From NCBI GenBank assembly GCA_963797565.1, contig CAWCPM010000015.1, positions 372,001 through 436,000 on the forward strand: a DNA stretch of 64,000 bases, given 5' to 3'. The notes under the pieces were generated by a model. It did not search any database. It saw only the letters and a list, made by a program, of their open reading frames with translations, and was not told where the DNA came from. This DNA comes from JAICYJ01 sp963797565 (lineage in GTDB: Bacteria; Actinomycetota; Thermoleophilia; Gaiellales; JAICJC01). This document shows, piece by piece, positions 63,200-64,000 of this stretch; the stretch's first letter is position 1, and each line of letters opens with the position of its first letter. The translations under genes were made by a program, and so were the position numbers.

Positions 63200-64000
63200 G
63201 CCGGCCCCACCGCGATCGCGAACAGGTCGTTCACGTTGCTGCCGGTCTGGCCGGTCACGATCGTGTCGCCGAGCTTGGTCAGCACCTCGCTCGAGCGGTG
63301 CCGCAGGAGCGCCGTGCGCAGGTCGATCTCGAGCGCGACGGCCCGCTCCAGCGTGGAGCCGTCCACCAGCGCGCCGGCCACCTCGGTGCCGCCGTCCATC
63401 CCGTCGGTGTCCAGGAATGCGGCGGTGATCGAGCGGCCGGCGCCGATCCGCAGCGCCGCCGCGAGCGCCGCCGCCTGGTTCGGCCCGCCCAGGCCGAACT
63501 CCTCGGACTGGGTCAGCGTCACCGTCGTCTCGCCGCCGGCGCCGACCAGCACGCAGGGCCGGGCGAACGGGCGGCCGTGGTCGTGGATCTCGACGGCGAT
63601 CGCGGCCAGCGCCGTGCCGATCTCGCGGCTCTCGCCCTCCATCGTCGTGGACACGACGTGGGCGGTCACGCCCAGCTCGGTCGACCTGCGCACCATCGCG
63701 TTGGCCACGTCGGCGCCGGTGACCAGCACCAGGCTCTGGATCGACAGGTCATCGAGCTGCGGGGCGGCGTCGTTCACGGTCGCGGTCAGGTGCCGCCGGA
63801 TCGAGGGCGCAACGGCATCCCAGAGATCGTACGCGTGCAGCACCGCGATCGCCTGCTCGCCGGTGGTGGTGTCGGTGACCGTGGGGTCGGTGATGGCGTC
63901 CAGCGGGTCGCCGACCACGTCGGAGACGGTCAGGTTGATGACGGTGGCACCGCCCATCGCCGCGGCGAGCCGGCCGCCCTTCAGCCCGGACACGTGCTTT
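63196..64000 (-). CDS. Glycerate 2-kinase (MOFRL/GckA type), C-terminal part
   Basis: The last 268 residues of a type II glycerate kinase; the N-terminus lies beyond the right edge. Visible blocks are SGLKGGRLAAAM, NLTVSDVVGDPLDAI, CVLVGAGGETTVTL and AAFLDTDGMDGGTEVAGALVD, all of the DUF4147/MOFRL architecture. The enzyme phosphorylates glycerate to 2-phosphoglycerate. It is the first gene seen in the operon continuing into the ABC ATPase and aminotransferase. Confidence 0.88.
   Translation of the reverse strand, partial: KHVSGLKGGRLAAAMGGATVINLTVSDVVGDPLDAITDPTVTDTTTGEQAIAVLHAYDLWDAVAPSIRRHLTATVNDAAPQLDDLSIQSLVLVTGADVANAMVRRSTELGVTAHVVSTTMEGESREIGTALAAIAVEIHDHGRPFARPCVLVGAGGETTVTLTQSEEFGLGGPNQAAALAAALRIGAGRSITAAFLDTDGMDGGTEVAGALVDGSTLERAVALEIDLRTALLRHRSSEVLTKLGDTIVTGQTGSNVNDLFAIAVGPA

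Overview
The window looks like chromosomal DNA of a high-GC actinobacterium (Actinomycetota), possibly class Thermoleophilia (Solirubrobacterales/Gaiellales-like). The reasons are roughly 70% GC, a complete F420 tailoring set (cofC, cofD, cofE) with F420-dependent enzymes, a mycothiol/class III-type formaldehyde dehydrogenase with its metallo-hydrolase partner, thyX, a short primary sigma factor, many GTG starts and many promoters that fit leaderless transcripts (TANNNT 6-8 bases before the start codon). The class-level call is inference. I see no transposase, integrase, phage gene or CRISPR array. Gene content is mostly housekeeping and metabolic.

Layout. 1-9.4 kb: adenine deaminase (cut by the left edge), an APC permease, a transsulfuration block (cystathionine gamma-lyase/synthase, YcaQ-type glycosylase, cystathionine beta-synthase), a two-gene membrane-hydrolase unit and a DUF4395-thioredoxin fusion. 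9.4-14 kb: ABC exporter with MarR regulator, divergent from lon. 14-26.8 kb: M14 carboxypeptidase, membrane and secreted proteins, 2OG oxygenase + arylamine acetyltransferase, D-aminopeptidase, DUF6624, methyltransferase + nitroreductase, the formaldehyde-detoxification-like operon with two cupins, PilZ protein. 26.8-34.8 kb: TetR + MFS drug exporter, a membrane-anchored sulfite-oxidase-fold enzyme, a 225-bp structured repeat, gamma-glutamyltransferase, diguanylate cyclase, thyX, SDR. 34.8-41.8 kb: a plus-strand run sod, GT1, maltokinase-like, SIS, tag, pgsA, plsY, adh. 42-47.6 kb: folE2, mutM/nei, asparaginase, primary sigma factor, tRNA-Tyr, GT4. 47.7-52.7 kb: a 1170-residue cyclase-AAA-TPR protein with a C-terminal solute-binding domain, a BKACE enzyme and a HAD phosphatase. 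52.8-64 kb: F420 region (three LLM enzymes including an Fgd-like one, cofDE, cofC, F420 PPOX) and a glycerate kinase/ABC ATPase/aminotransferase operon cut by the right edge.

How things work together. CofC makes the activated phospholactate intermediate, CofD joins it to the deazaflavin, CofE adds glutamates, and the nearby Fgd-like enzyme would supply F420H2 to the PPOX and LLM enzymes. MarR and TetR genes each overlap the exporter they probably control. GGDEF and PilZ proteins form a possible c-di-GMP source and receiver.

Data-quality warning. Seven genes (ade, permease, lon end, M14 peptidase, GT1, BKACE end, GrpB) are each interrupted by what reads as one extra base, often in a short C or G run. 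A uniform +1 bias fits sequencing or assembly error better than seven pseudogenes. The points most worth a second look are the cyclase/AAA/solute-binding fusion, the 225-bp and 113-bp nested inverted repeats, the triple-CxxC membrane thioredoxin, and the bidirectional leaderless promoters with overlapping -10 boxes.
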